Assembly (NCBI RefSeq): GCF_030297595.1
Contig: NZ_AP028138.1
Coordinates: forward strand, 992,001-1,056,000
Reading direction: 5' to 3'
Source of the DNA: Polynucleobacter sp. HIN7
Lineage (GTDB): Bacteria; Pseudomonadota; Gammaproteobacteria; Burkholderiales; Burkholderiaceae
Length of the DNA: 64,000 bases
Shown here: positions 1 through 9,291 of the stretch, one piece after another
Layout: each line of letters begins with the position of its first letter
Numbering within the stretch: position 1 is the stretch's first letter
The notes under the pieces: model-generated
What the model was told of the DNA's origin: nothing
What the model saw: the letters and a program-made list of their open reading frames with translations, nothing else
Databases searched by the model: none
Translations under genes and position numbers: made by a program

Positions 1-183
1 TTGAGCAAACTCACCGGTCGTGAGCGCCAGGTTTTGGAGCGCATTGTGGCAGGTCGTCTGAACAAACAAATTGCCGATGATCTGAGCATCTCTATTAAGA
101 CCGTTGAAGCACATCGTGCCAACATCATGGAGAAGCTCAACGTCAACACTGTTGCCGACCTGCTACGTCTGGCACTCTCTTAA
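1..183 (+). CDS. LuxR/FixJ-type response regulator, C-terminal fragment
   Basis: This is the 3' end of a gene that begins before the window. The 60 visible residues form a complete LuxR-type helix-turn-helix: [12 protein letters not shown], then the recognition region with [14 protein letters not shown], the signature of NarL/FixJ response regulators. The TTG at base 1 is only an open codon at the window edge and should not be read as the start. The receiver domain would lie upstream. The gene ends 17 nt before folD on the same strand, so the two may be cotranscribed. The cognate kinase and target genes cannot be identified from here. Confidence 0.85.
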   Translation: MSKLTGRERQVLERIVAGRLNKQIADDLSISIKTVEAHRANIMEKLNVNTVADLLRLALS

Positions 184-200
184 TCATTCGAGTAAGCGCG

Positions 201-1070
201 ATGCCAGCCCAACTGATTGACGGTAATCTTCTCTCGAAAAAACTTCGGGCTGAGATTGCAACCCGCTCGGCCATTCTGACCGCCAAAGGTGTGCGTCCCG
301 GATTGGCTGTGATTGTGGTCGGAGATGATCCTGCGAGCCAAGTGTATGTTCGCAATAAAGTGAAAGCCTGTGAGGATGTGGGATTTCATTCGGTCTTGGA
401 GCGCTACCCTGCGGAGCTTGATGAAGCCCAACTTCTGGCGCGCATTGCGACTCTTAATGCAGATCCGAGTATTCATGGGATCTTGGTGCAATTACCCTTG
501 CCTAAGCATATCGCTGCTGATCGCGTCTTAGAGGCGATTGCTTCCGAGAAGGATGTTGATGGATTTCATGTGGCTAATGCTGGCGCCCTCATGGTCGGCG
601 CCCCACTCTTTAAGCCCTGCACACCTTATGGCTGCATGAAGATGCTCGAGAGCATTGAGTACCCACTGCGTGGTGCGCGTGCGGTTGTGATTGGGGCATC
701 CAATATTGTGGGCAAGCCCATGGCAATGCTTTTACTTCAAGCGGGCGCCACGGTCACGATTTGCAATAGCAAGACCAAAGATCTCACAGCTCACACTAAA
801 GAGGCGGATATCCTCGTGGTTGCAACTGGCAAACCCAAGATGATTACTGGCAATATGATCAAGCCAGGGTCGGTTGTCATTGACGTGGGTATTAATCGCC
901 TACCAGATGGCAAGCTCTGTGGCGATGTGGATTTTGATACGGCCAAGTATGTGGCAGGTTGGATTACCCCCGTACCAGGCGGCGTTGGTCCCATGACCAT
1001 CACCATGCTCCTCATGAATACCTTAGAGGCGGTTGAGCGTAGTACCAAGCCAGTGAGTAAGCTTAGCTAG
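201..1070 (+). CDS. folD: FolD, methylenetetrahydrofolate dehydrogenase/cyclohydrolase
   Basis: Bifunctional cytosolic enzyme of one-carbon metabolism. It interconverts 5,10-methylene-, 5,10-methenyl- and 10-formyl-tetrahydrofolate with NADP. The protein has 289 residues, the usual size. The catalytic Tyr-x3-Lys region is visible as [12 protein letters not shown] (Tyr49, Lys53). A Rossmann segment carries [11 protein letters not shown], and the family signature PGGVGPMTI sits near residue 255. Its start lies 17 nt after the upstream regulator gene, with only a weak purine-rich stretch before the ATG. Nothing looks degenerate. Confidence 0.97.
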   Translation: MPAQLIDGNLLSKKLRAEIATRSAILTAKGVRPGLAVIVVGDDPASQVYVRNKVKACEDVGFHSVLERYPAELDEAQLLARIATLNADPSIHGILVQLPLPKHIAADRVLEAIASEKDVDGFHVANAGALMVGAPLFKPCTPYGCMKMLESIEYPLRGARAVVIGASNIVGKPMAMLLLQAGATVTICNSKTKDLTAHTKEADILVVATGKPKMITGNMIKPGSVVIDVGINRLPDGKLCGDVDFDTAKYVAGWITPVPGGVGPMTITMLLMNTLEAVERSTKPVSKLS

Positions 1071-1236
1071 TTTTTACTTCCCCTAAGTTTTGATTCATTT
1101 GTTTTGGTTTTCTAGTTGAAATAGATTGATATTCGGCTATTTGCTGAGCGTTAATCACTCCGGCCTTTTTTAAGGTAGAAAAAGTTTTATTCATGTCTTG
1201 AATAATTCGACTTTGCTTTTTTAAGTTCTCCACCAC
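1063..1236 (-). CDS. Small hypothetical protein (57 aa)
   Basis: An open frame reads on the minus strand from a GTG at 1236 to TAA at 1063, overlapping the 3' end of folD by 8 nt in convergent orientation. An in-frame TAG lies a few codons upstream, so the start must be one of the two adjacent GTG codons. An AGGA-like ribosome binding site precedes them. The peptide is soluble and polar: a likely helix containing [16 protein letters not shown], then a linker, then [10 protein letters not shown] and a basic tail. It fills most of an otherwise empty, AT-rich 267-nt gap. No family was recognised; coding status rests on the open frame, RBS-like sequence and plausible composition. Confidence 0.4.
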   Translation of the reverse strand: MVENLKKQSRIIQDMNKTFSTLKKAGVINAQQIAEYQSISTRKPKQMNQNLGEVKTS

Positions 1237-1337
1237 GAAATCCTATTCATAAATTCCATATTTTATGACTCTTAATAAAGATGCAGTCATCTAGTGTTGA
1301 TAAAACCTTTTGAAGAAAATTCCATTAAGCTATCCCT

Positions 1338-3464
1338 ATGAATGCTCCAATCAATCCCTCCTCCCTCGATTCCCGAAATCCCCTTTTATCCTTTGGTCGC
1401 GGCATTGCGCAGTACGATGCCGTGCGTCCTGACCAAATTGCTCCAGCCATTGAGCACTTGCTAGGTATTTGCGAGAGTGCGGTTACTGTGGCGGTCGATC
1501 CAAAAACACCAGCAACGTGGCTTGATTTAGTCGAACCACTTGAGGATGCCACCGAGCAATTGGGTCGTTCATGGGGGGTGGTATCGCACCTCAATGCAGT
1601 CGCTGATACTCCAGAACTTCGTGCAGCGTATGGTGCGATGTTACCCAAAGTTACCGCCTTCTTTGCCAGTCTTGGGCAAAACTTAGCCCTCTACCAGCGC
1701 TATAAAGAGTTAAGGAATAGCTCTTCATTTGAAGCTCTAAGTGTTGATCAAAAGAAAGTGATTGAGAACTCCTTGCGTGACTTTCGTTTGGGAGGCGCGG
1801 AGCTACCCGATACTGATAAGCCCCGCTTTGCCCAGATCCAGGATGAGCAGGCGGTTTTGGCTAAAGCTTTTTCAGATCACGTGCTCGACGCCACCGACGC
1901 ATTTGTGCATGTGGTGACCTCGATTGACGATCTGGCTGGATTGCCTGAGGATGTGATTGCGGCAGCGGCTGATACTGCCAAACAAAAGGGTTTGGAAGGT
2001 TGGGCATTTACTCTGCACTTTCCATCCTATTATCCTGTGCAACAGTATGCTGAGAATCGCTCACTGCGGCGTCTCATGTATGAGGCATACGTCACCCGCG
2101 CCTCCGAGCTAGCTGCGCAATATGGTCGTGGTCAACTGGAATGGGATAACACCCAAAACATGATTGATCAATTACGTCTGCGGGATGAAGAAGCAGGAAT
2201 GCTTGGGTTTGCAAACTATGCGGCACTCAGCTTAGCTCCCAAGATGGCACGAGATGTGGCTGAGGTCGATACCTTTTTAAGTGACTTTGCCCAACGCGCC
2301 AAACCATTTGCACAAAAGGATTGGTTAGAGCTGCAAGAGTTTGGAATGAAGTCCCTAGGCCTTCAAGAAATTGAGCCATGGGATATGGCATTTGTATCCG
2401 AGAGGCTCAAGCAAGCTCGTTATGCGTTCTCTGAGAATGAACTCAAACAGTACTTCCCTCTTCCAAAGGTTTTAGAGGGATTGTTTAAGGTAATCCAGAC
2501 CCTATTCTCAGTGAGTATCCGCCCTGCATCGCTGCCCACATGGCATCCTAGCGTTCAATCGTTTGAGATCCTAAATGGTCAGCAGCAACCCATTGCTTAC
2601 TTTTACCTAGATCCCTATGCGCGTCCAGGCAAACGCGGTGGTGCATGGATGGATGATGCGCGTGGCCGTCGTGTTTTTAGTAATGGCGAGGTGCAGGCAC
2701 CAGTTGCGTATCTGGTTTGTAATTTTGCTGCACCCGTTGAGGTTGATGGTCAATTGCGCCAACCAACAATTACTCACGATGATGTGATTACCCTCTTTCA
2801 TGAAAGCGGTCATGGTCTTCACCACCTTCTCACGCAAGTGGGCGCATTGGGTGTCTCTGGTATTAATGGAGTTGAATGGGATGCAGTTGAGTTACCCAGC
2901 CAGTTTATGGAGAACTTCTGCTGGGAGTGGGAAGTGTTACAAGGCATGACCGCTCATATTGATACGGGCGAGCCTTTACCCCGATCCTTATTTGACAAAA
3001 TGCTGGCTGCCAAGAACTTCCAAAATGGCTTAACCACCATGCGTCAGCTAGTGTTTTCCTTAACTGATTGGCGTTTGCATTCGCGCTTTGATGCAAATAC
3101 CGCACAAGGTCAGGCGGTCTTAGACCTGGCCCGATCGATCAATAACGAATACCACGTGATCCCACAAGCATCGATCTCACGCTGGCCCAATACCTTTAGT
3201 CATATCTTTGCGGGCGGTTATGCCGCAGGCTATTACAGCTATAAATGGGCTGAGGTTTTATCGGCAGATGTGTATGCTGCATTTGAGGAAGCGGCCAAGA
3301 TTAAGGGTACGGTCTTGGATCCAGAGACGGGTGTTCGGTATCGCCAAGAGATTTTGGAGGTAGGCGGTAGTCGCCCGGCTGCTGAGTCATTTGCGGCGTT
3401 TCGGGGGCGTCCTCCACAAATTGATGCGCTACTGCGTCATGGTGGCTTGGTGGCGCAGGCCTAG
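1338..3464 (+). CDS. prlC: PrlC/OpdA, oligopeptidase A (M3 metallopeptidase)
   Basis: Zinc metallopeptidase that degrades short cytoplasmic peptides, including cleaved signal peptides, and can suppress secretion defects in E. coli. The 708-residue length fits oligopeptidase A. The M3 zinc motif HESGH is present at about residue 488 in the context LFHESGHGLHH, and the downstream Glu ligand region is in QFMENFCWEWE. The C-terminal SHIFAGGYAAGYYSYKWAE block is characteristic of the family. The stop codon directly abuts the stop of the convergent hydrolase gene, with no spacer and no visible terminator. Confidence 0.96.
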   Translation: MNAPINPSSLDSRNPLLSFGRGIAQYDAVRPDQIAPAIEHLLGICESAVTVAVDPKTPATWLDLVEPLEDATEQLGRSWGVVSHLNAVADTPELRAAYGAMLPKVTAFFASLGQNLALYQRYKELRNSSSFEALSVDQKKVIENSLRDFRLGGAELPDTDKPRFAQIQDEQAVLAKAFSDHVLDATDAFVHVVTSIDDLAGLPEDVIAAAADTAKQKGLEGWAFTLHFPSYYPVQQYAENRSLRRLMYEAYVTRASELAAQYGRGQLEWDNTQNMIDQLRLRDEEAGMLGFANYAALSLAPKMARDVAEVDTFLSDFAQRAKPFAQKDWLELQEFGMKSLGLQEIEPWDMAFVSERLKQARYAFSENELKQYFPLPKVLEGLFKVIQTLFSVSIRPASLPTWHPSVQSFEILNGQQQPIAYFYLDPYARPGKRGGAWMDDARGRRVFSNGEVQAPVAYLVCNFAAPVEVDGQLRQPTITHDDVITLFHESGHGLHHLLTQVGALGVSGINGVEWDAVELPSQFMENFCWEWEVLQGMTAHIDTGEPLPRSLFDKMLAAKNFQNGLTTMRQLVFSLTDWRLHSRFDANTAQGQAVLDLARSINNEYHVIPQASISRWPNTFSHIFAGGYAAGYYSYKWAEVLSADVYAAFEEAAKIKGTVLDPETGVRYRQEILEVGGSRPAAESFAAFRGRPPQIDALLRHGGLVAQA

Positions 3465-4190
3465 CTACTGCTTAATCCAAGCCTTTATTTGATCAATGGT
3501 TTGCTGCTCAATGTCATGAAAGCCATGATAAGAAAATGCTTGGCACGCATCGCCCGTTGAGCTCCCACCTTCCATGGTAATCAAAGGTGTTTTATACCGC
3601 TCATGATTAGATTGGGTACTGGCATAGGTGGTCAAATGGCATGGATCATTTTTATGATGAACCATCAGGTGTCTACTCTTGAACTTGCGAGTATCAAAGC
3701 GGGCAATTTGGTTCATGGATGCTGTATGAATGATGCAATTGATCTTACCGTCAAACTTTTCTGCCAATCCCATTGTGGAGTAGGTACTCCGACTGGTTCC
3801 CACCATACAGATTTTGGCATTTGGGAAGCGTGTCCCTAAATCATTAATTAAGGCACCCATCCTCTCTGGGCTCTCCGTTGAATTAGTTGAGGCTGTTGCA
3901 AATTGCGAATCACAAAACCGGTTCCTGGAACGAATCAGGAAGTTGCCAGCGAAGTCAAATTGCAACTTACCCTCATTATTGATGTGCGGATTGAGAGTAC
4001 CAGCTCCTCCGGGCATTAAGATTAAAACGTACTGGGGTGATTGATTTTGACTAGTTAATATGTATGGAACTGTAAATTCATTTGAATACTTCACATTATC
4101 AATAAGCTGATCAGTACAGCTTGCATGTAGATGCAAACCTGTAAGAGACAAAATAGCAAAGACTATTAATCTCATGAGGCTACTTTTCAA
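3465..4190 (-). CDS. Secreted alpha/beta-hydrolase-like protein
   Basis: A 241-residue protein with an N-terminal signal peptide of about 24 residues (hydrophobic core followed by LHLHAS), so probably periplasmic. The fold looks like an alpha/beta-hydrolase. LILMPGGAGT resembles an oxyanion-hole strand, GTSRST is a candidate nucleophile elbow (G-x-S-x-S rather than G-x-S-x-G), HHKNDPC could supply the acid, and YHGFHDIE the catalytic His. No substrate can be assigned. It overlaps the upstream exonuclease gene by 4 nt (translational coupling). Base composition seems more AT-rich than its neighbours. Confidence 0.7.
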   Translation of the reverse strand: MKSSLMRLIVFAILSLTGLHLHASCTDQLIDNVKYSNEFTVPYILTSQNQSPQYVLILMPGGAGTLNPHINNEGKLQFDFAGNFLIRSRNRFCDSQFATASTNSTESPERMGALINDLGTRFPNAKICMVGTSRSTYSTMGLAEKFDGKINCIIHTASMNQIARFDTRKFKSRHLMVHHKNDPCHLTTYASTQSNHERYKTPLITMEGGSSTGDACQAFSYHGFHDIEQQTIDQIKAWIKQ

Positions 4191-5041
4191 TAGGCAATCT
4201 GTGCGATTACCGGCGCATGATCCGATGGTTGCTCCCAGCCTCGGGGGGTCTTATCGATAGTGCTGGCTATACACTTCTCTTTGAGTTCTTTGCTGAGTAA
4301 TACGTGATCTATGCGAAGACCCGCATTGCGCCTAAACCCCATCATGCGATAGTCCCACCAGCTATAGGTCTTGGGTGCTTGTTCAAAGAGTCTGAAAGAG
4401 TCGTGCAATCCCAATTGAATGAGTTTCTGAAACTGCTCTCGCTCTTGGGGTGATACTAGATTTTGCCCTTCCCAGGCCTTAGGGTCATGCACATCCTGAT
4501 CTTCGGGGGCGATATTAAAGTCTCCCAAGAGTGCTAGACGTGGATAGGTTTTCAGCTCGGTGGCGAGCCATATTCTGAGAGCATGAAGCCAATTAAGTTT
4601 ATAAATAAACTTATCACTAGCAGGATCTTGACCATTTGGGAAATAGGCCGAGATTAAGCGTATCGGTGGCATCTCTTTAAAACAAACGGTAGCAGCAAGG
4701 ATGCGTTGTTGCTCATCAGCGAAATTTGGGATGTTCTTGGTCACTTTCAGAAAAGTGGTTTGATGATCGGTGCTGATAGCGCCAAGCGCAGCCTTACGCA
4801 CCACAATTGCGACCCCGTTATAGGTTTTTTGACCATTGGTAAGACTCAAGTAGCCGGCTTGCTCCAACTCGTGATGGGGATATTTATCGTCAGTGAGCTT
4901 AAGCTCTTGAAGGCACAGAGCATCGATTGGGCGTTGCGCTTTTTCCTGGCCCTCTAACCACTGAATCACATGCGGCAAACGAACCTTGATGGAATTAACA
5001 TTCCAAGCCGCTAAACGAATACTTGAATGAGTAGACATCAC
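4187..5041 (-). CDS. xth: Exodeoxyribonuclease III (Xth family)
   Basis: AP endonuclease/3'-5' exonuclease of base-excision repair, Mg-dependent, cytosolic. The protein has 284 residues. Family motifs are present in order: LAAWNVNSIKVRL at the N-terminus, LQELKLTDDKYP with the metal-binding Glu, LLGDFNIAPEDQDVHDP with the catalytic Asp/Asn, and the terminal SDHAPV motif. The start is one of two tandem ATG codons. The gene overlaps the downstream hydrolase by 4 nt and lies 27 nt after ntrC in the same direction. It could be xthA-type or ExoA-type; the catalytic set is the same. Confidence 0.93.
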   Translation of the reverse strand: MMSTHSSIRLAAWNVNSIKVRLPHVIQWLEGQEKAQRPIDALCLQELKLTDDKYPHHELEQAGYLSLTNGQKTYNGVAIVVRKAALGAISTDHQTTFLKVTKNIPNFADEQQRILAATVCFKEMPPIRLISAYFPNGQDPASDKFIYKLNWLHALRIWLATELKTYPRLALLGDFNIAPEDQDVHDPKAWEGQNLVSPQEREQFQKLIQLGLHDSFRLFEQAPKTYSWWDYRMMGFRRNAGLRIDHVLLSKELKEKCIASTIDKTPRGWEQPSDHAPVIAQIAY

Positions 5042-5068
5042 TGGATTGTAAAGGCCAGCGATGTTAAC

Positions 5069-6532
5069 TTAGGCTTCGATCTGCAACTCTTGCAGTTTGC
5101 GAGTGATCGTATTGCGTCCAATTCCTAAGCGGGTTGCTGCCTCTACCTTACGGCCGCGCGTGACCTCAAGCGCCGCACTTAAGACCGAGCGCTCAAACTT
5201 AGCTAAGAGAGAATCAAATACCTCGTCTTGGTTTTCTTGCAGCATCTTGACCGCCAAGCGATGTAAGTTACTCTCCCAATCCCCGCCCCTCTGACCAATG
5301 CTCGGCTCTAGGCTTGGTATGGAAGTAGCTACTGATGAAATTGCGCTTGCAGCAGGTGGATTGGCCGATTGCAGTAAATCCTCGGGGAGATCATGAACCC
5401 CAACAATGGTGGAGGGTGACATCACGGTCATCCAGTGGCAAAGGTTCTCGAGTTGGCGGACGTTTCCGGGAAAGGACATTTGGCTAATCGCCTTAATGGC
5501 CTCATCCGATAGGCGCTTTGCCTCAACCCCTAAAGACTTCGCACTGGAGATCATGAAGTGCCGTGCAAGTGCAGGAATATCCTCCGAGCGCTCGCGTAAA
5601 GCGGGCAAACGGATCCGAATCACATTTAAGCGATGCAATAGATCTTCCCGGAATAATCCTTGCGCCACTCTTGCCTCTAGGTTCTGATGGGTCGCAGCAA
5701 TAATGCGCACGTTCGCCCGAATCGGATCATGCCCACCCACGCGGTAGTAATGACCATCCGATAACACCCTTAAGAGCCGAGTTTGCAAATCAAATGGCAT
5801 ATCACCGATCTCATCTAAGAAGAGTGTGCCGCCCTCAGCCTGCTCAAAACGTCCACGCCGCAGTGCTTGCGCACCGGTAAATGCGCCGCGCTCATGGCCA
5901 AATAACTCGGACTCAAGTAGGTCTTTGGGAATAGCTGCGGTGTTCAAGGCGATAAATGGTCCCTTGGCCCGTGGGCTGTGTTTATGCAGTGCGTGCGCCA
6001 CCAACTCTTTACCCGTTCCAGACTCACCTGTAATCAGCACCGTGACTTGCGATTGGGATAAACGTCCGATGGCTCGAAAGACCTCTTGCATAGCTGGCGC
6101 TTGACCAATAATCTCTGGGGCCTCTTGAAGCCATGCATTGGATTCTTTATTGGGTCCTGGTGAGCGCTTGCCTTCACTAACCGCACGATGAATCAACTCC
6201 ACGGCCTTATCGATATCAAATGGTTTGGTGAGATACTCAAACGCCCCACTCTGAAACGATGAAACCGCTGACTCGAGGTCTGAATAGGCGGTCATAATGA
6301 TGACTGGCAAATGCGGGTGGCTCGCCTTCACATGCTGTAACAAATCAATGCCATTGCCACGAGGCATACGGATATCGGAGATCAATACCTCTGGGGATTC
6401 TTTTTCAAGGGCATTGAGCACGTCATTGGGATTGCTGAAGCTACGATGCGGTATCTTCTCGCGACTTAGTGCCTTCTCGAGAACCCAGCGAATAGATTGA
6501 TCGTCATCCACGATCCAGATTGGTTTGCTCAT
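5069..6532 (-). CDS. ntrC: NtrC, nitrogen regulation response regulator (NR-I)
   Basis: Sigma-54-dependent activator that switches on glnA and other nitrogen-scavenging genes when phosphorylated by NtrB. Domains in order: a receiver domain with acidic DDD at residues 9-11 and phospho-acceptor Asp53 (ISDIRMP); an AAA+ domain with Walker A GESGTGKE and the sigma-54 contact loop GAFTGA; and a C-terminal Fis-type helix-turn-helix (AATRLGIGRNTITRKLQEL). The length of 487 residues is slightly above the E. coli protein. It overlaps ntrB by 4 nt (ATGA), so translation is coupled and both genes belong to the glnA operon. Confidence 0.97.
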   Translation of the reverse strand: MSKPIWIVDDDQSIRWVLEKALSREKIPHRSFSNPNDVLNALEKESPEVLISDIRMPRGNGIDLLQHVKASHPHLPVIIMTAYSDLESAVSSFQSGAFEYLTKPFDIDKAVELIHRAVSEGKRSPGPNKESNAWLQEAPEIIGQAPAMQEVFRAIGRLSQSQVTVLITGESGTGKELVAHALHKHSPRAKGPFIALNTAAIPKDLLESELFGHERGAFTGAQALRRGRFEQAEGGTLFLDEIGDMPFDLQTRLLRVLSDGHYYRVGGHDPIRANVRIIAATHQNLEARVAQGLFREDLLHRLNVIRIRLPALRERSEDIPALARHFMISSAKSLGVEAKRLSDEAIKAISQMSFPGNVRQLENLCHWMTVMSPSTIVGVHDLPEDLLQSANPPAASAISSVATSIPSLEPSIGQRGGDWESNLHRLAVKMLQENQDEVFDSLLAKFERSVLSAALEVTRGRKVEAATRLGIGRNTITRKLQELQIEA

Positions 6533-7680
6533 GCCGCTATCTCCTGCTTCCGATAAGGAATCTGTATATGAAAATCTGTATAGCCTGGACGGCTCTCGCA
6601 GGCAATAAAGCCCTGATGCTGCTGCACAAAGGTTTGCGCAAGGGTTAAACCAAGACCACTCCCGCCCTCGCGTCCCGAGACTAAGGGAAAAAAGATCCGC
6701 TCCCGAATCTCATCGGGGATACCAGGACCGTTATCAATCACATGCAGATCCAAGGCTAATTTATGACGTTGCTTCGCAATCGTGACCGAGCGTGCGACGC
6801 GGGTTCGTAATTCAATCTGGGCGGTCCCACGGCGAATTTCATCAGCCAAGGCTTGCGCAGCGTTGTGCACAATATTGAGGACCGCTTGAATCAGCTGCTC
6901 CTGATCGCCTAATATATCGGGCAAGCTGGTGTCGTAGTTCCGAATAATCTTCAAGCCTTGGGGGAACTCAGCCAATACCAGGCTACGAATGCGCTCCAAA
7001 ACCTCATGAATATTAAGCGGCTCCATCGCATGGGCTTTGCGATGCGGCGCCAGTAAACGATCCACGAGGGTTTGCAGGCGATCTGACTCTTTAATAATGA
7101 CCTGGGTGTACTCGCGCAGGCCCTTCTCGGGTAACTCAAACTCTAAAAGTTGAGCAGCCCCTCGAATGCCACCGAGGGGATTTTTGATCTCGTGCGCAAG
7201 GTTACGCATGAGTTGTTTATTGGCTTCAACTTGATGCGAGACGCGCTCGTCACGCTCACTACGTAATTGTTGATCGATCGGGAACCACTCCATCATCATG
7301 AGCGTTGGATCTTCTAACATTGCAATCACCACATGCACTGCAAGTGGCTCACGATAGATTTTTCCAGGAACCGAGTACAACACTAACTCTTGGCGCTGAG
7401 CCGCAGCGCGGCCTGCAAAGACCTCATCAATCATGTGATTTAAGGATTGGTTATCGCCAAAGAGGTCGTACAGGGTTAAGCCTTGTAAGCTCTTGCGGGA
7501 TAAATCCAAGGATGCTTCGGCAGCAGCGTTGGCATAGGCTAAATCTTTTGTGGCGCCCACAAACACCAATACCGAGTTTGGCATTTGGTCGAGCATGCTG
7601 GAAACAAAAGGGGCAGCGACTGGCGAACCAGTAACCGCCCCTTTACTTAATGGATTACGCAACATAGCGCGCGCAACCAA
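6529..7680 (-). CDS. ntrB: NtrB (GlnL), nitrogen sensor histidine kinase (NR-II)
   Basis: Cytosolic kinase/phosphatase partner of NtrC, controlled by PII in known systems. The 383-residue protein has an N-terminal PAS-like region (LVFVGATKDLAYANAAAE), a phospho-acceptor H-box NLAHEIKNPLGGIRGA, an N-box NIVHNAAQALAD, and G-boxes DNGPGIPDEI and GGSGLGLTLA. There is no transmembrane segment, as expected for NtrB. The start is 8 nt after the glnA stop and the end overlaps ntrC by 4 nt, making glnA-ntrB-ntrC one operon. Confidence 0.96.
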   Translation of the reverse strand: MVARAMLRNPLSKGAVTGSPVAAPFVSSMLDQMPNSVLVFVGATKDLAYANAAAEASLDLSRKSLQGLTLYDLFGDNQSLNHMIDEVFAGRAAAQRQELVLYSVPGKIYREPLAVHVVIAMLEDPTLMMMEWFPIDQQLRSERDERVSHQVEANKQLMRNLAHEIKNPLGGIRGAAQLLEFELPEKGLREYTQVIIKESDRLQTLVDRLLAPHRKAHAMEPLNIHEVLERIRSLVLAEFPQGLKIIRNYDTSLPDILGDQEQLIQAVLNIVHNAAQALADEIRRGTAQIELRTRVARSVTIAKQRHKLALDLHVIDNGPGIPDEIRERIFFPLVSGREGGSGLGLTLAQTFVQQHQGFIACESRPGYTDFHIQIPYRKQEIAA

Positions 7681-7688
7681 TCAAATAA

Positions 7689-9104
7689 TTACAGCGAGTA
7701 ATACATATCAAACTCGATCGGATGCGTGGTCATTCTGAAGCGGGTGACTTCTTCCATCTTCAGATCAATGTAAGCATCGAGCATCGAATTTGTGAACACG
7801 CCACCACGAGTCAAGAACTCGCGATCCTTATCCAAGCACTCCAGAGCTTGATCCAAGCTATGGCACACGGTTGGGATCTTGGCATCTTCTTCAGGTGGCA
7901 AATCATAGAGGTTCTTATCAGCTGCTTCACCTGGATGAATCTTGTTCTGTACACCGTCCAGGCCTGCCATCAACAAGGCAGAGAATGCCAAGTATGGATT
8001 TGCTAATGGGTCAGGGAAACGGGTCTCAATCCGACGACCTTTTGGATTAGCAACGTATGGAATACGAATCGATGCCGAGCGGTTACGTGCTGAGTATGCC
8101 AACTTCACAGGGGCCTCAAAGCCTGGAACTAAACGCTTATAGGAGTTCGTACCTGGGTTGGTAATCGCATTGAGTGCACGAGCGTGCTTGATAATGCCGC
8201 CAATGTAATAAAGCGCGAACTCAGACAATCCCGAGTAGCCATTGCCTGCAAAGAGGTTCTCACCGTTTTTCCAGACCGACTGATGCACGTGCATGCCTGA
8301 GCCGTTATCACCAACCACTGGCTTTGGCATAAAGGTTGCGGTCTTGCCATAGGCGTGCGCTACGTTCTGGACGACATACTTTTGCCAAATGGTCCAATCG
8401 GCGCGCTGTACGAGCGTGCTGAACTTGGTACCCAATTCATTTTGGCCTTGACCCGCAACTTCATGGTGATGCACTTCCACGGGAATGCCCAAGGACTCAA
8501 GAATCAAGCACATCTCCGAACGCATGTCTTGGAAAGTATCAACAGGTGCAACGGGGAAATAACCACCCTTCTTACCAGGACGATGACCCGTGTTACCACC
8601 TTCAATATCAGCACCCGATGACCATGGTGCCTCTTCAGAATTGATCTTTACGAAGCAACCTTGCATGTCGACATTCCACTGCACGCCATCAAATACAAAG
8701 AACTCTGGTTCTGGACCAAAGTAAGCCGTATCTCCTAAACCGGAGCTCTTTAAATACGCTTCAGCACGCTTAGCAATCGAACGTGGGTCGCGATCATAGC
8801 CCTTACCATCGGATGGCTCGATCACATCACAGGTGAGAACCAAAGTTGGCTCTTCATAGAATGGATCGACATACGCTGCGGTTGGGTCTGGCATGAGCAA
8901 CATATCCGACGCCTCAATACCCTTCCATCCAGCAATCGATGAACCATCGAACGCATGACCACTCTCAAATTTATCTTCATTGAATGCGGAGATAGGAACC
9001 GATACGTGCTGCTCTTTTCCCTTGGTATCCACAAAGCGGAAGTCCACAAAAGTACATTCCTTTTCTTTGACTAATTTCATTACGTCTGCGACAGTTTTGG
9101 TCAT
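7689..9104 (-). CDS. glnA: GlnA, glutamine synthetase type I
   Basis: ATP-dependent amidation of glutamate to glutamine, a dodecameric cytosolic enzyme and the entry point for ammonium. The 471-residue length is typical of the GSI-beta type. Visible motifs include the substrate/metal region [12 protein letters not shown], the glutamate and ATP-site segments [15 protein letters not shown] and [10 protein letters not shown], and the adenylylation-site context NLYDLPPEE around residue 400. It is therefore probably regulated by GlnE adenylylation. A GAGGAG ribosome binding site precedes the ATG. The upstream region carries NtrC-type boxes (separate entries). Confidence 0.98.
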   Translation of the reverse strand: MTKTVADVMKLVKEKECTFVDFRFVDTKGKEQHVSVPISAFNEDKFESGHAFDGSSIAGWKGIEASDMLLMPDPTAAYVDPFYEEPTLVLTCDVIEPSDGKGYDRDPRSIAKRAEAYLKSSGLGDTAYFGPEPEFFVFDGVQWNVDMQGCFVKINSEEAPWSSGADIEGGNTGHRPGKKGGYFPVAPVDTFQDMRSEMCLILESLGIPVEVHHHEVAGQGQNELGTKFSTLVQRADWTIWQKYVVQNVAHAYGKTATFMPKPVVGDNGSGMHVHQSVWKNGENLFAGNGYSGLSEFALYYIGGIIKHARALNAITNPGTNSYKRLVPGFEAPVKLAYSARNRSASIRIPYVANPKGRRIETRFPDPLANPYLAFSALLMAGLDGVQNKIHPGEAADKNLYDLPPEEDAKIPTVCHSLDQALECLDKDREFLTRGGVFTNSMLDAYIDLKMEEVTRFRMTTHPIEFDMYYSL

Positions 9105-9144
9105 GCAACTCTCCTCAATGAATAGATAATGCGTTTTTCAACAA

Positions 9145-9160
9145 CATGGTTTTAACCATG
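9145..9160. promoter_or_regulatory. glnA promoter region: sigma-54-like -24 element overlapping a perfect dyad
   Basis: Reading toward glnA, TTGGCATGG occupies 9164-9156 and resembles a sigma-54 -24 element (TTGGCAC). The expected -12 GC is poorly conserved (AAAACC), so this is a candidate only. The same bases form a perfect inverted repeat at 9145-9160, arms CATGGTT and AACCATG with a 2-nt centre. The implied transcription start would be about 9138, roughly 34 nt before the ATG. The dyad could be a repressor site or chance. Confidence 0.4.
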
Positions 9161-9223
9161 CCAATTCCGATTTAATACACAGGATGAACTGTACTCGTGC
9201 AGGATTGCACAATTTTGACATTT

Positions 9224-9239
9224 TGCACTACTTTGGTGA
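9224..9239. promoter_or_regulatory. NtrC-binding box, proximal (glnA enhancer)
   Basis: TGCACTACTTTGGTGA closely matches the known NtrC consensus TGCAC-(N)-GGTGCA. It lies roughly 95 nt upstream of the inferred glnA start, the position expected of a sigma-54 enhancer. The local presence of ntrB and ntrC in the operon supports autoregulation. Confidence 0.65.
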
Positions 9240-9262
9240 ATAAATCGCGATTTAAGCCAATA

Positions 9263-9281
9263 TTGCACTATTTAAGTGCAA
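9263..9281. promoter_or_regulatory. NtrC-binding box, distal (glnA enhancer)
   Basis: A perfect inverted repeat with arms TTGCACT and AGTGCAA around a 5-nt centre matches the NtrC site consensus better than the proximal box. The two box centres are about 41 nt apart, near four helical turns, which would suit cooperative binding of NtrC dimers on one DNA face. It ends 10 nt before the 3' end of the CinA-like gene. Confidence 0.7.
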
Positions 9282-9291
9282 TAAAGTGGAT

